Positions 23,288-32,390 of a stretch of DNA of 32,743 bases are shown in pieces. Positions within the stretch are counted from its first letter, which is position 1, and every line of letters begins with the position of its first letter. The notes beneath the pieces are model-generated. The model was not told the origin of the DNA. It ran no database searches and saw only the letters and a program-made list of their open reading frames with translations. The position numbers and the translations under genes were made by a program. The DNA comes from Oscillospiraceae bacterium. Lineage in GTDB: Bacteria; Bacillota; Clostridia; Oscillospirales; Ruminococcaceae. The stretch covers positions 1 through 32,743 of the forward strand of contig JAFXHL010000019.1 in the NCBI GenBank assembly GCA_017536405.1, in the 5' to 3' direction.

Positions 23288-25111
23288 CTAATCCTCCTTT
23301 CTGTAGACTCTGTTGTTTCTGCAGGTAGGAACAATTCTGTATTTACAGTTCTGATATATCTGTCCGTTAAGCGGATTTATATATTCTGCCTTATCACCAA
23401 AGATATGTGAACTGTAAAAATAAATATCGTTTTCAACAACAACTGCTGATTTTACATTTGTATCGGGGATTTTTTCGGCAGTAAGGTCAACATCGCCGAA
23501 TTGTTCACAAAGAACCTCACAGCAGACTTCTGTTATGTATGCACAGACAAACGCAAGGTTATATACAAGTTCTTCAGAAACAGAATATGTCATAGTTCCG
23601 TGACCTAAATAACGGTTTCTCAGTGTAGAAACGCAACTGAAAACTCTTGTTTCGTTAACGGTTCCTTTTGAACCCGAACAGCAGAGAGTGTCTATAAAAA
23701 TAACTGCTTCTTTCAGCTTTTCGTCCGTTACCTTTCTGTTGGGAGTGCATCTTCTTGTGATTTCAATCATCGTTCCGATAGCGAGTTGTTCTACTGCTTT
23801 TTTATCGTGCTTTACATTCTTTGAAAGCGCACATAAAGATGTTAAATGAACGCAGAGTTCTGCTGTTTGTATAAGTTCATAGAACATATCAAGAAGCGAA
23901 TATTCAGATATAAGTTCCTTTAACTGACTGTATATAACTTTGTAAAGTGTGTTTTCGGTATTTCTTCCCGAATATATAGGTGAAAACAAAGCCTTGATAT
24001 GTTCGGCACATTTCTGATTGTATCCGTCACTGCTGTTGATAACAGTCTGAAGTGCGCCGTAATAATCCTTTATGAGAATAACGCACTTTTCGGCAATTCT
24101 GTTTTCAAATCTTATATGATAAGAACTCTTGTTTTCAATCTGACACTGAAGATAAACAACAAACCCTTTTGATATAAAAGCGTCTGAAATTTTTTCGAGA
24201 AGTTCTGCTGAGTTTGCACCATATTCTTCAATGTCTTTTCTGATATGAATAAGAACATTCTTGTTTTTTACTTCGGGGAGGGATTTTCTGCATAAAAGAT
24301 AGTTGTCAAGGTCTGAAACAAGGGTGTTCCCCGAAAATCCGTATCCCGCGCCTGAAAAGAGATGTAAAATGTCCGACTTCGCTCTTTTCAGTTCTTTTTT
24401 ATGAAGATATGCCCTTAAAGAAAGTTCGGTAAGGTCGATATCGATAACGATTTTTTCCGTTCTTTCAAAAAATGAGGGAAGAACACGCATTTTTTTCGTT
24501 CTGTTTTTTATTACGATAATCGCAATTATCGCCACAACAGATTCGAGTAATGCCGAAAGGCAAAGGCTGTCCTCAATATCGGGATGACGGTTTGTAGCGA
24601 AATCGAAGAAAACGATAAACGCCGATGTAACGGGAAGAAGATTTATTCTTCGAAGTTTTGCGAATTCTTCGTAACAAGAGATTTTTCTTCTTGTAAGACC
24701 CTTATCAAAATAAATCTGAATGAAAACAAATCTTATGAAAAAGAGTATCAGGGCTGAAATAAGGTTGCGTTCATCCGCTTCTTTAAGCATAACCGATAAA
24801 ACCGCAAAAGCGATACCGATTGTAGAAACAAAAGCGATTATTTCGGATATGATAACATTCATTTTCGAGGCGAGAATTTCACCGGTTTTCTGCCTTGTAA
24901 TCATAACTAAGAATATGATTAAGGAATACCAGAAAGCCTTGCTCGAATTAAAGAGATTTACAAAGCCTTTTGATGGGTTGAGTATAAACCCTATGGTGTT
25001 GAGAATAAGCCATACACCGCCCACAAGAACGATATATGAAAAATAACTTCTTATAAAATCATTGATAAGATCGGTAATTTTTCCGTTTAACAGTTTAACA
25101 GCTTTTTTCAT
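23288..25111 (-). CDS. Membrane protein with HEPN-type motif, sister of the next gene
   Basis: This 607-residue protein has about six hydrophobic helices in residues 20-205, a middle alpha/beta region (EKIVIDIDLTELSL, then VLIHIRKD and FVVYLQCQ strands), and a helical C-terminal domain with STLRNRYLGHGTM: Arg498, Asn499 and His504 match the HEPN RN-x4-H signature. After it comes a short beta-rich tail (VVVENDIYFYSS, INPLNGQIYQNCKYRIVP) that resembles the tail of the 663-residue protein (IFIENNTVFTGYKDE, YINFFSGRYIVP). The two are therefore diverged copies and may pair. The start codon overlaps the stop of the upstream gene (TAATG). The function is unrecognised. Confidence 0.75.
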   Translation of the reverse strand: MKKAVKLLNGKITDLINDFIRSYFSYIVLVGGVWLILNTIGFILNPSKGFVNLFNSSKAFWYSLIIFLVMITRQKTGEILASKMNVIISEIIAFVSTIGIAFAVLSVMLKEADERNLISALILFFIRFVFIQIYFDKGLTRRKISCYEEFAKLRRINLLPVTSAFIVFFDFATNRHPDIEDSLCLSALLESVVAIIAIIVIKNRTKKMRVLPSFFERTEKIVIDIDLTELSLRAYLHKKELKRAKSDILHLFSGAGYGFSGNTLVSDLDNYLLCRKSLPEVKNKNVLIHIRKDIEEYGANSAELLEKISDAFISKGFVVYLQCQIENKSSYHIRFENRIAEKCVILIKDYYGALQTVINSSDGYNQKCAEHIKALFSPIYSGRNTENTLYKVIYSQLKELISEYSLLDMFYELIQTAELCVHLTSLCALSKNVKHDKKAVEQLAIGTMIEITRRCTPNRKVTDEKLKEAVIFIDTLCCSGSKGTVNETRVFSCVSTLRNRYLGHGTMTYSVSEELVYNLAFVCAYITEVCCEVLCEQFGDVDLTAEKIPDTNVKSAVVVENDIYFYSSHIFGDKAEYINPLNGQIYQNCKYRIVPTCRNNRVYRKED

Positions 25112-26598
25112 TACTTTTTACACCTTTTCCAGATTAACCATATAACGAAAGCCATAACAACAGAAACGCCCATAATACCAAGAACGCCTGCCCACCAGAG
25201 AGCAGTTCCTTCGGATTCTTTACCGAACATCGAAACTATTGTTGCGGAGTTTACGAATGTTTCTGCAAAAACAAAGAAAGCACCGATAATTGTATAAAGG
25301 AACAATCTGTCTGAACTTTTTTCGCTGTGGTATTTTTCAACCATATCGGTTACTGCCAAAAGTCCGTTTTTTGTTTCGTCATAGAATTCGTTTATCTGAT
25401 AAATTTCTTTAAGATATTTATAGACATCGTTCTGATGAGAAATATGGCTTACTGCGGGGAATGTATTTTTCATAAAAAACACATTCATATCTTCCGAACA
25501 TTTTCTCATTTCTCTTAAATTGTCTTTCTGCTTTCTGCCTTTCATTACGGCAGAAAGTTTTCCTATGCGTTCCGAATATTCAATCAGACTGTAATGCTGT
25601 TGAAGAACGAGAACATATAAAAGACAGTAGTTTTCCATTCGCTCAAGGGCGAGTCTGCGGTGAAAATCGAGATTTTTTTCGGTGTCGTCGATTAAAACAT
25701 ACTGACCGATACCCTCTTTTTTCGCATACCACCATACATTTCCGAATGGTCTTAATGCGTTTTTATCGATATCTTCAACACGCGAATAGTTTTTGTTGTA
25801 TCCGCTTGTCATTCTGAATATGTAGTCCATACGGTCATCATCGGAGTCTGCCGAAAAGAGAGAATAATTGCATAAAAGCGCCTTATCGGGAATAGGCTCA
25901 TGCGTTTCTTTCTTGTATCTTTCGGGAATAAAATGAAGGCCACCGAGATTTTTAAGAATGTTATATATCCATAACCCCTGATGGAATTCGGAAAATTCAG
26001 AGTATTCTATAAACGCTTTTCCGTTTTCGAGAATTACTGCTTTTTCTAAAGTTTTATTCTCTGTTTCAAACCCTGATGCCTTTGCGAGTTCTTCTATATC
26101 ATTCTTATCGGTTATGATTTTTTTACTTCCCGTTTCTGATGTGAATTCAAACTTTCTTCTTTCGGTCTTTTGCCAGAGAAATGAATTTTTATAGATAGCA
26201 AGTTCTTTAAAAGAGTTCTGAAATTCATAGAGTGTGTCGGTATTCTCTGTTATCGATTCATCGGGAGATACTTCATACCAGAATACACCTAACCCGTTTC
26301 TGTGAAGATAAACCCCTGCTTTTTTAATATCTGCCTTATGGGATTTATCCTTGCTTATAAGCGAGGGAAGAATATCATTTTTCACTGCGATATGTCTTCC
26401 TATACCCGAGGGGTTGTCCTTATTATAAAGTTCGTTTATGTTTTTATAAAAATCATTCTGAGGAGATTTTTTGTTTTCTTCTGAACCTACCCTTGATTTT
26501 ATCATATCAACTGCGTTATCAAACATTTTTTCGTCCTTACATTCAAATCCGAAAGGAACAAAATATCTGAGCATTATTCTATCAACTTTTACAGCCAT
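25111..26598 (-). CDS. CorA-topology membrane protein, first gene of the membrane operon
   Basis: This 495-residue protein has a long soluble N-terminal part, a coiled-coil helix (about 320-430, LALERMENYCLLYVLVLQQ onward) and exactly two C-terminal membrane helices (about 431-455 and 465-488) with a basic KRCKK tail. That is the topology of CorA-type channels, but the GMN loop is absent, so ion transport is not assured. The N-terminal domain is of unknown fold. AAAGGAGG precedes ATG 26598, driven by a promoter that shares a palindrome with the divergent DUF3800 gene. In this context it may be the membrane sensor or pore of the HEPN proteins; that is inference. Confidence 0.7.
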   Translation of the reverse strand: MAVKVDRIMLRYFVPFGFECKDEKMFDNAVDMIKSRVGSEENKKSPQNDFYKNINELYNKDNPSGIGRHIAVKNDILPSLISKDKSHKADIKKAGVYLHRNGLGVFWYEVSPDESITENTDTLYEFQNSFKELAIYKNSFLWQKTERRKFEFTSETGSKKIITDKNDIEELAKASGFETENKTLEKAVILENGKAFIEYSEFSEFHQGLWIYNILKNLGGLHFIPERYKKETHEPIPDKALLCNYSLFSADSDDDRMDYIFRMTSGYNKNYSRVEDIDKNALRPFGNVWWYAKKEGIGQYVLIDDTEKNLDFHRRLALERMENYCLLYVLVLQQHYSLIEYSERIGKLSAVMKGRKQKDNLREMRKCSEDMNVFFMKNTFPAVSHISHQNDVYKYLKEIYQINEFYDETKNGLLAVTDMVEKYHSEKSSDRLFLYTIIGAFFVFAETFVNSATIVSMFGKESEGTALWWAGVLGIMGVSVVMAFVIWLIWKRCKK

Positions 26599-26629
26599 TT
26601 TAAAAAGCCTCCTTTAAACAGACAACTAA

Positions 26630-26658
26630 ATTATAACAGAGATTAAATTTTTAAACAA
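26630..26658 (-). promoter_or_regulatory. Sigma-A promoter of the membrane operon
   Basis: On the minus strand: TTGTTT (26658-26653), 17-base spacer, TATAAT (26635-26630) with TG extension. Confidence 0.8.
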
Positions 26659-26676
26659 TAGTTTCTTTAACTATTG
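26656..26676. promoter_or_regulatory. Palindromic operator shared by two divergent promoters
   Basis: CAATAGTT (26656-26663), 5 bases, AACTATTG (26669-26676). The left arm overlaps the minus -35 and the right arm the plus -35, so one bound dimer could silence both directions. Confidence 0.65.
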
Positions 26677-26702
26677 ATAATTTTTCTTACAGATGATAAA
26701 AT
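26674..26702 (+). promoter_or_regulatory. Sigma-A promoter of the DUF3800 gene
   Basis: TTGATA (26674-26679), 17-base spacer, TAAAAT (26697-26702). The start of transcription near 26709 rules out the ATG at 26693. Confidence 0.75.
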
Positions 26703-26734
26703 ATTTCTATATCCTTACATTATCGGGAGGAAGA

Positions 26735-28744
26735 ATGAAGTATTTTGAATTATGGCTCGATGAATCGGGCGATTTTGAAAAAGATTATGAAAAGGTCAAA
26801 AAGGGATATAACTGCTCGTTTGTGGGCGGTATATTATGCGAAAAGGGAACTGTGACAGGGAACAGCATAAACTCCCTCATAAAAGGCGACTTCTTTCATT
26901 GTTGCGAAACAAAGGATAAATCAGAACAGTTTGATATTTTCAGCAGAATATCAGAACTTAGCTGTAACTTTGTGATTTTCAGCAACACAGAATGTATCTA
27001 TACAGTTGACAACAACCTTACATATCAGAATATCATCTGCGAGGGAATAGTAAAACTTCTTAAATATCTCAAAGGAAAATACAGTGAAATCCACCTTGAT
27101 ATCCTTATCGCGAACAGGGTTGATACAACGCTGGGGCTTAACCCCTCTTTATCGGTTGTTCCGACAGATACATATATCCGCGCTATCGAATCAAAACTCA
27201 TAATGGCGGGGATAAAAAACAGTATCGATGAAAAATCGAGGACTTTACAGACAGCCTCGGCGCGTAAGGATAAACGCCTTATGCTCGCTGATATTGTCTG
27301 CAATACAATATTGACCAGAAACGCAAAATGCTTTTCAAAAGAACAATCCGATTTTATAAACGGAATTTATACAGACAAAGAAAAGACGATTGTGTTCAAT
27401 GTTTTCGAAAATTCAACCGAAGAAATCTTCTATGCGCTTATGTGTCAGGGAAGAATAGGCGAGGCTGTTACTGCGCTTTGTCAGAGTGAAAACACAGCGC
27501 TTGTAGGGAAACTTATGGAGATTGTAAAAGAAAACATTCTCAGTATGCACAGAAACGACATCGAACTTCAGTTCAAATTCATAGCGCTTACCGTTGAATA
27601 TTTTATAAGGGTAACACGCGAATATGAACGCTGTATATCCTTTATAAACAATATCGATATATATTTTCTCAGCATACTCAAAATATCGGGCGAACAATGG
27701 AGCGATTCTCTGTACAGAAAACTTCATCTCGACCTTACATTCTATCTTTTCACACTCTATACATATCGTGGGGATACGGTAAATTCAAAACGATGCGAAG
27801 AAGAATGCGATAGTATCTTTGAAAAAAACAGTAACGACTGGGATACAATACTCTACTCTGCAAACTATGAACTGAGAAAAATATCAAATCTTATAAACTG
27901 CTTTGAATATGACAGGGCAGAAGCCGATGCTGATAAACTCATATCAAAGGCGAAAGAGATGAAATCGCTTCTTGAAATCATCTCTCCCGATGAAAAGATA
28001 AACCTTAATATTCTCGCAAAGGCTTATGGTTGCAGAGCACAGATATATTCCGAAAAGATAAAGACAGACCCGTCTTATTATACCCTTGCAACAAGTGATT
28101 CTGACAACGCAATAAACGAGTTTGAAAACGAGCCCGATAAACAAAGACAGTATTTTTACAGAGTGATGATAGAAGCGCGTTATAAAAATTATAACGAAGC
28201 GCTGAAATTTCTTTATATGCAGTGTGATGTAACCGACGGCGATATGAAAACACTCGCTAAAACTGTCTGCGAAAAAGGCGGATTCCCGCTTTACAGTTAT
28301 CTTTTCTTAATGAGTTATGCGAAAAAGGGGAACTGTGATTTTTCAGATGATATGTATCGTCTGATAACGGCTTTATATGATTTCAGAAAGCATATCGAAG
28401 AACCCGTCAATAACGAACACCCTTACGAAGTTTCCGTTCTGTGTCTTGCAAGATATGAATCGCTTTCAAAAAGCAGAAATTCTGCCATAAAGAATTTCAA
28501 CAGAGTTATAGAAGCTTGTTTTGACCATAACGATTATTTCCAGTGGTTGATAGCACTCTGTGCCTCTGCCGAAAAATACAGCCTTTCAGAAGATAAGTCA
28601 GATAAAAGACAGATGTGTCAGATTTATAAAAAACTTTCCGAATGTGGTGACCTTCCCGAAGGAATAAGAAAAATCATAGATAACTTTGATACAGAAAAAA
28701 CAGAAAAGGATTATTTCGTTTCGTTTTCTCACAAGACAATATAA
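26735..28744 (+). CDS. DUF3800 domain fused to a helical (TPR-like) repeat region
   Basis: This 669-residue protein starts MKYFELWLDESGDFEKDYE. The DESGDF signature, the CSFVGGILC strand, LDILIANR and, near residue 195, DKRLMLADIVCNTI form the DUF3800 domain, thought to have an RNase H-like fold with an Asp-based active site. From about 225 on it is all helical (repeated pairs of about 34 residues such as KAYGCRAQIYSEKI, AIKNFNRVIEACF), like TPR-type protein-binding repeats. The start is chosen for GGAGGA just upstream and because the promoter covers the earlier ATG. DUF3800 proteins recur in phage-defence islands. It is divergent from the membrane operon and likely part of one system. Confidence 0.8.
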   Translation: MKYFELWLDESGDFEKDYEKVKKGYNCSFVGGILCEKGTVTGNSINSLIKGDFFHCCETKDKSEQFDIFSRISELSCNFVIFSNTECIYTVDNNLTYQNIICEGIVKLLKYLKGKYSEIHLDILIANRVDTTLGLNPSLSVVPTDTYIRAIESKLIMAGIKNSIDEKSRTLQTASARKDKRLMLADIVCNTILTRNAKCFSKEQSDFINGIYTDKEKTIVFNVFENSTEEIFYALMCQGRIGEAVTALCQSENTALVGKLMEIVKENILSMHRNDIELQFKFIALTVEYFIRVTREYERCISFINNIDIYFLSILKISGEQWSDSLYRKLHLDLTFYLFTLYTYRGDTVNSKRCEEECDSIFEKNSNDWDTILYSANYELRKISNLINCFEYDRAEADADKLISKAKEMKSLLEIISPDEKINLNILAKAYGCRAQIYSEKIKTDPSYYTLATSDSDNAINEFENEPDKQRQYFYRVMIEARYKNYNEALKFLYMQCDVTDGDMKTLAKTVCEKGGFPLYSYLFLMSYAKKGNCDFSDDMYRLITALYDFRKHIEEPVNNEHPYEVSVLCLARYESLSKSRNSAIKNFNRVIEACFDHNDYFQWLIALCASAEKYSLSEDKSDKRQMCQIYKKLSECGDLPEGIRKIIDNFDTEKTEKDYFVSFSHKTI

Positions 28745-28753
28745 AATAAAAAT

Positions 28754-28783
28754 GACTTTGCTTTTAAGCAAAGTCATTTTTTT
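28754..28783 (+). terminator. Terminator of the DUF3800 gene
   Basis: GACTTTGC (28754-28761), loop TTTTAA, GCAAAGTC (28768-28775), then ATTTTTTT; flanking A/T pairs extend the stem. Confidence 0.9.
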
Positions 28784-28784
28784 G

Positions 28785-28859
28785 TTACATAATATCTTCT
28801 GCTTCAATAGTTATGAGTGTTTCATCGGATATATCTTCTCTGGTTAATTGTCTATTCAT
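28785..28859 (-). CDS. Possible 24-residue ORF or remnant after the XRE-HD gene
   Basis: ATG 28859 opens MNRQLTREDISDETLITIEA and stops at TAA 28785. It has no ribosome binding site and begins only 5 bases after the XRE-HD stop. The regular composition suggests an old coding remnant rather than chance, but this is weak. Confidence 0.25.
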   Translation of the reverse strand: MNRQLTREDISDETLITIEAEDIM

Positions 28860-28864
28860 ATTTT

Positions 28865-29689
28865 TTAATATTGTCGCTTGATGGCTTCAATCACACTTGT
28901 CATATGATACTTAATGAGAAACACCTGATTGGAATACATCGGATACTCACTCTTTGCTTTCTGAAGCAATGGATACACAACACTTTCTGTTTCTTTGATA
29001 TATTCAACTAATTTCTCTTTCGAGAAGCCTGCTGCCATTCCTGAAACATTGTTACAACGGTCCAACAATTTAACCATCGTAGCAATCGGATTCTGAGAGA
29101 TAAGTTGATAATACTGTTCTTTATCAATACTACTATCTTTTGTCAAAAGCGATACTGCTTCTTTTGTAAGGTCATTTACGGGTAAGTCATCAACTGCAAC
29201 ACCACAGTCCTCACATACATCGTGAAGTAATGCAGCCGAAACAATATTGTCATCATCTAATCCCAATGCTAATGCGTGACACGCAATCAATAATGGGTGA
29301 TATATGTAGGGAACTTTGTCTTTTCCTTTTCTTACTTGTCCTTTATGGAGTTCTCTCGCATAAGGTAATACTTTGGATGTCTGATATAAGTTCTTTACAC
29401 TCGCATAGGTTTTCACATAGGTATACATTCTTTCTTCATTAAACAATCGGTCTGATAAGGAATCTTTAAAATCAAGCAACACTCTTTCTTCCGTTTTTCC
29501 GGTCAGTAACCAATCCAAGCTCACCTGATAAAGCGAAGCAATGTCAACTAATTTATCAATTTCAGGAGTGGTTTCTCCACGCTCCCACAAACTAACTGCC
29601 TGAAAAGAAACATTTAGTTTCTCTGCTACATCACTCTGCGTAAATCCTTTATCTTTTCTTGCCTTTACTAAGCGTTCTGAAAATATCAT
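28865..29689 (-). CDS. XRE helix-turn-helix fused to a Rel-type HD (alarmone hydrolase-like) domain
   Basis: This 274-residue protein has AGGAGG 8 bases before ATG 29689. An XRE domain (residues about 1-65: ARKDKGFTQSDVAEKLNVSF, WERGETTPEIDKL) is followed by an HD domain like the hydrolase half of RelA/SpoT: ARELHKGQVRKGKDKVPYIYHP (first His), SAALLHDVCEDCG (His-Asp) and later VKLLDRCNNV (Asp/Asn). The ligands look complete, so hydrolysis of (p)ppGpp or a related nucleotide is plausible, with the HTH giving self-regulation or phage-repressor-like control. No synthetase is adjacent. Three CTTGAATT half-sites lie upstream. Codon use differs from the MATE gene next door. Confidence 0.85.
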   Translation of the reverse strand: MIFSERLVKARKDKGFTQSDVAEKLNVSFQAVSLWERGETTPEIDKLVDIASLYQVSLDWLLTGKTEERVLLDFKDSLSDRLFNEERMYTYVKTYASVKNLYQTSKVLPYARELHKGQVRKGKDKVPYIYHPLLIACHALALGLDDDNIVSAALLHDVCEDCGVAVDDLPVNDLTKEAVSLLTKDSSIDKEQYYQLISQNPIATMVKLLDRCNNVSGMAAGFSKEKLVEYIKETESVVYPLLQKAKSEYPMYSNQVFLIKYHMTSVIEAIKRQY

Positions 29690-29768
29690 TTGTATGTCCT
29701 CCTGTGCAACCTCTCTTTGGTACAAGATAAGTTTAAATCATTCCCTTAACTAATAACAGCATACACAC

Positions 29769-29807
29769 CTTGAATTGAATCTTTTTAATTCAAGCAACAC
29801 TTGAATT
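29769..29807. promoter_or_regulatory. Three CTTGAATT half-sites upstream of the XRE-HD gene
   Basis: CTTGAATT at 29769-29776, its complement AATTCAAG at 29787-29794 and CTTGAATT again at 29800-29807. The first two form a perfect inverted repeat with a 10-base gap. This is a likely operator for the adjacent XRE protein. Confidence 0.5.
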
Positions 29808-29855
29808 ACCGTTTTATATATCAGCATTTGCTCTCGCAACAAGAGTTTTTCCCGT

Positions 29856-31235
29856 TTAAGCCTTACTCTCTTCATTTACTATATTGCTTATCCATATTCT
29901 GCGTTTTACAAGGGTATAGCCGATTACTATCTTTATGATGTCGAGTGCCTGAATTATCGCGTAGATAAGAAATACATCAAGTGGTGTATATTCACAAAGA
30001 ATAACGGCAACGGGAACGCATATAACCCATGAATAAACGCTGTCGAAAAGGAATGTTATCAGAGTTTTTCCTCCCGAACGGAGTGTGAAATAAAGAGCAT
30101 TCAAAAACCCCTGAACAGGGAAGAAACAAGCCGTTATTATTATAAAGAACTGTCCGTAACTGCGTATTTCTTCCGTGGTGTCATAGAATTTCGGGAAGAT
30201 GCCCGAAAGAAGAATAAGTATAGCAGTAAGAAGAACACATATCCCACAAGAAAATTTCATAAGCGAGAAAGCATCCTTTTCGGCCTTTTCGTATTCCATA
30301 GCACCGAGCGTCTGCCCTGTGAGTATTCCGACGGCAGAGCCTAAAGAAACAAAAACTACATTCAAAAGATTACATAATGCGTTTGATATATTAAGACCTG
30401 CTATTATATCAAGCCCTCTTACCGAGTAGCACTGTGTGAGTGCAGCAAGTCCTCCTGCCCATAAAAGTTCGTTTGAGAATATGGGTAATCCTTTTATAAG
30501 AATTTTTCCTGCAAGGTCACGGGGCACCTTGATAGTTCTGAAAACTTTCTGAAGAAAGGTATGTTTTTTCTTTCGTGCGTGTGCCCATATGATAACGACT
30601 GCGAATTCAACAAATCTTGCGAGAACTGTTGCGATAGCGGCACCCTTTACACCAAGCGCGGGAGCACCGAATTTTCCGTAGATGAGAATATAGTTGAAAA
30701 CAACATCGACTATTACCGAGGCAATTCCACCAACCATAGGCTTAACGCTGTCGCCCGTTTCACGAAGCGTTGTCGCATAGACCTGAATAAGCGCAAAGGG
30801 TAGCATCTGAACGAGCATAATGGTAAGGTATTCTTTCGCGTAATAGAGCGTTAGTTCTTTATCTATATCACCGCTTTCGCCACGAAGATAAAGGTTTATA
30901 AGTTCCTCACCGAAAAGAGCGAAAATCGTCATTCCTATAACGGAACAAACGACTGCGATTATCATTTTCATACGAAAACTGTTCTTTATTCCCTCTGTGT
31001 TCCCCTGACCGAAAAACTGTGCCCCGAAAATTCCGGGGCCCGAAAGTCCACCGAAAATCGCAAGGCTGAAAACGAATATAAGCTGACCTGCTATCGAAAC
31101 GGCAGTCATCGCTTCCGTTCCGAGTTTGCCTACCATTACATTGTCGATAAGGCTTACCATATTTGTAATTCCGTTCTGAATCATCATCGGAACGGCGAGC
31201 ATAAACGCTCTTTTATAGATTTCTCTGCTTTTCAT
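29856..31235 (-). CDS. MATE family efflux transporter
   Basis: This 459-residue protein has twelve predicted membrane helices and the MATE opening FMLAVPMMIQNGITNMVSLI followed by DNVMVGKLGTEAMTAVSIAGQ. The GPGIFGAQFFGQGN loop and the RETGDSVKPMVGG loop at the half-way point also fit the family. It should export cationic compounds with Na+ or H+ exchange across the cell membrane; the substrate is unknown. It is full length. GGAGAAG precedes the start, and a strong promoter (TTGCTA, 17, TATAAT) lies upstream, divergent from the macrodomain gene. Confidence 0.95.
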   Translation of the reverse strand: MKSREIYKRAFMLAVPMMIQNGITNMVSLIDNVMVGKLGTEAMTAVSIAGQLIFVFSLAIFGGLSGPGIFGAQFFGQGNTEGIKNSFRMKMIIAVVCSVIGMTIFALFGEELINLYLRGESGDIDKELTLYYAKEYLTIMLVQMLPFALIQVYATTLRETGDSVKPMVGGIASVIVDVVFNYILIYGKFGAPALGVKGAAIATVLARFVEFAVVIIWAHARKKKHTFLQKVFRTIKVPRDLAGKILIKGLPIFSNELLWAGGLAALTQCYSVRGLDIIAGLNISNALCNLLNVVFVSLGSAVGILTGQTLGAMEYEKAEKDAFSLMKFSCGICVLLTAILILLSGIFPKFYDTTEEIRSYGQFFIIITACFFPVQGFLNALYFTLRSGGKTLITFLFDSVYSWVICVPVAVILCEYTPLDVFLIYAIIQALDIIKIVIGYTLVKRRIWISNIVNEESKA

Positions 31236-31268
31236 TTTTTCTTCTCCGTTAAATATTTTCCGACAAGT

Positions 31269-31297
31269 ATTATAGCATACAGATAAACTTTTAGCAA
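31269..31297 (-). promoter_or_regulatory. Sigma-A promoter of the MATE gene
   Basis: On the minus strand: TTGCTA (31297-31292), 17-base spacer, TATAAT (31274-31269) with TG extension. Confidence 0.8.
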
Positions 31298-31309
31298 GGG
31301 AGGGAAATA

Positions 31310-31338
31310 TTGATTTCTGCCTTTCAAAGTGGTATACT
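31310..31338 (+). promoter_or_regulatory. Sigma-A promoter of the macrodomain gene
   Basis: TTGATT (31310-31315), 17-base spacer, TATACT (31333-31338), also with TGG before the -10. Confidence 0.75.
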
Positions 31339-31367
31339 GAAAAAAAGTATTGTCAGGGGGAATTTTT

Positions 31368-32363
31368 ATGCCACTTGAAATAGTAAGAAACGATATAACC
31401 AAAATGACCGTTGATGCCATTGTCAATGCCGCGAACTCATCTTTACTCGGTGGTGGCGGTGTGGATGGCTGTATTCATCGTGCCGCAGGAAAAGGGTTAC
31501 TTAATGAATGCAGAACTCTCGGTGGATGTGAAACGGGGGATGCTAAAATCACGGGAGCGTATAATCTCCCTTGCAAATATGTCATCCATACAGTAGGGCC
31601 TGTCTATAAAGACGGAAAACATAATGAAGAAGCCCTGCTTGAATCCTGCTATAAAACATCTTTAAAACTTGCTAAAGAAAATAATTGCGAAACAGTTGCT
31701 TTTCCGCTTATTTCTTCGGGTATATATGGGTATCCTAAGGATGAGGCTTTAAAGGTTGCCATTGATGTTATAAGCGATTTTCTGCTTCATAACGATATGA
31801 CAGTATATATCGTGATTTTCGATAAAGAGGCTTATAGAATAAGCGAAAAACTGTTTTCCGATATTTCTGAATATATAGACGATAACTATGTTGAAAAGCA
31901 TATGGATTATCGTTTTGAAAGCAGACGGATGGCGGCGATGATGTTCGAAGAAGAAAGAAAAGGGATATGCCGGAGTGAAATGCTCTTTTCTGAGGATTTG
32001 CTTGAAGATAAACTCCGTCAGATCGACGAGAGTTTTTCGCAGATGCTTCTTCGTAAGATTGACGAAAAGGGTATAACGGATGCGGAATGTTATAAGAAAG
32101 CCAATATCGACCGTAAACTTTTTTCAAAAATCAGAAGCGATGTAAGTTATAAACCGAGCAAACCGACAGTAATCGCTTTTGCGATATCTTTAGAACTTTC
32201 TCTCGAAGAAACCGAGGATATGCTCAAAAAAGCAGGTTTTGCGCTGTCGCACAGCAATAAGTTTGATATCATCATTGAGTATTTTATAAGTAAAGGAAAC
32301 TATAATATTTTTGAAATCAACGAGGCACTTTTTGCCTTTGACCAGAGTTTACTCGGAGCGTGA
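31368..32363 (+). CDS. Macrodomain (ADP-ribose-binding / deacetylase-like) fused to an HTH-like C-terminus
   Basis: This 331-residue protein has GGGGG upstream of ATG 31368. Residues 1-165 form a YmdB-type macrodomain: [71 protein letters not shown]. The binding loops and the catalytic-type Asn/Asp are present, so it should bind or hydrolyse ADP-ribose derivatives. After a charged linker, the last 115 residues ([52 protein letters not shown]) look like an XRE-type HTH bundle. The fusion recurs in Firmicutes but its target is unknown to me. It could sense ADP-ribosylation and regulate transcription. It precedes the LRR gene by 27 bases. Confidence 0.9.
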   Translation: MPLEIVRNDITKMTVDAIVNAANSSLLGGGGVDGCIHRAAGKGLLNECRTLGGCETGDAKITGAYNLPCKYVIHTVGPVYKDGKHNEEALLESCYKTSLKLAKENNCETVAFPLISSGIYGYPKDEALKVAIDVISDFLLHNDMTVYIVIFDKEAYRISEKLFSDISEYIDDNYVEKHMDYRFESRRMAAMMFEEERKGICRSEMLFSEDLLEDKLRQIDESFSQMLLRKIDEKGITDAECYKKANIDRKLFSKIRSDVSYKPSKPTVIAFAISLELSLEETEDMLKKAGFALSHSNKFDIIIEYFISKGNYNIFEINEALFAFDQSLLGA

Positions 32364-32390
32364 AAATAATCTGACAGGAGGAATAATATT

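Noticed and set aside
21293..25111. The two HEPN-motif proteins as the missing Cas13 effector
   Set aside because: Each has one RN-x4-H motif, membrane helices and only 607-663 residues; Cas13d is soluble, about 950 residues, with two motifs.
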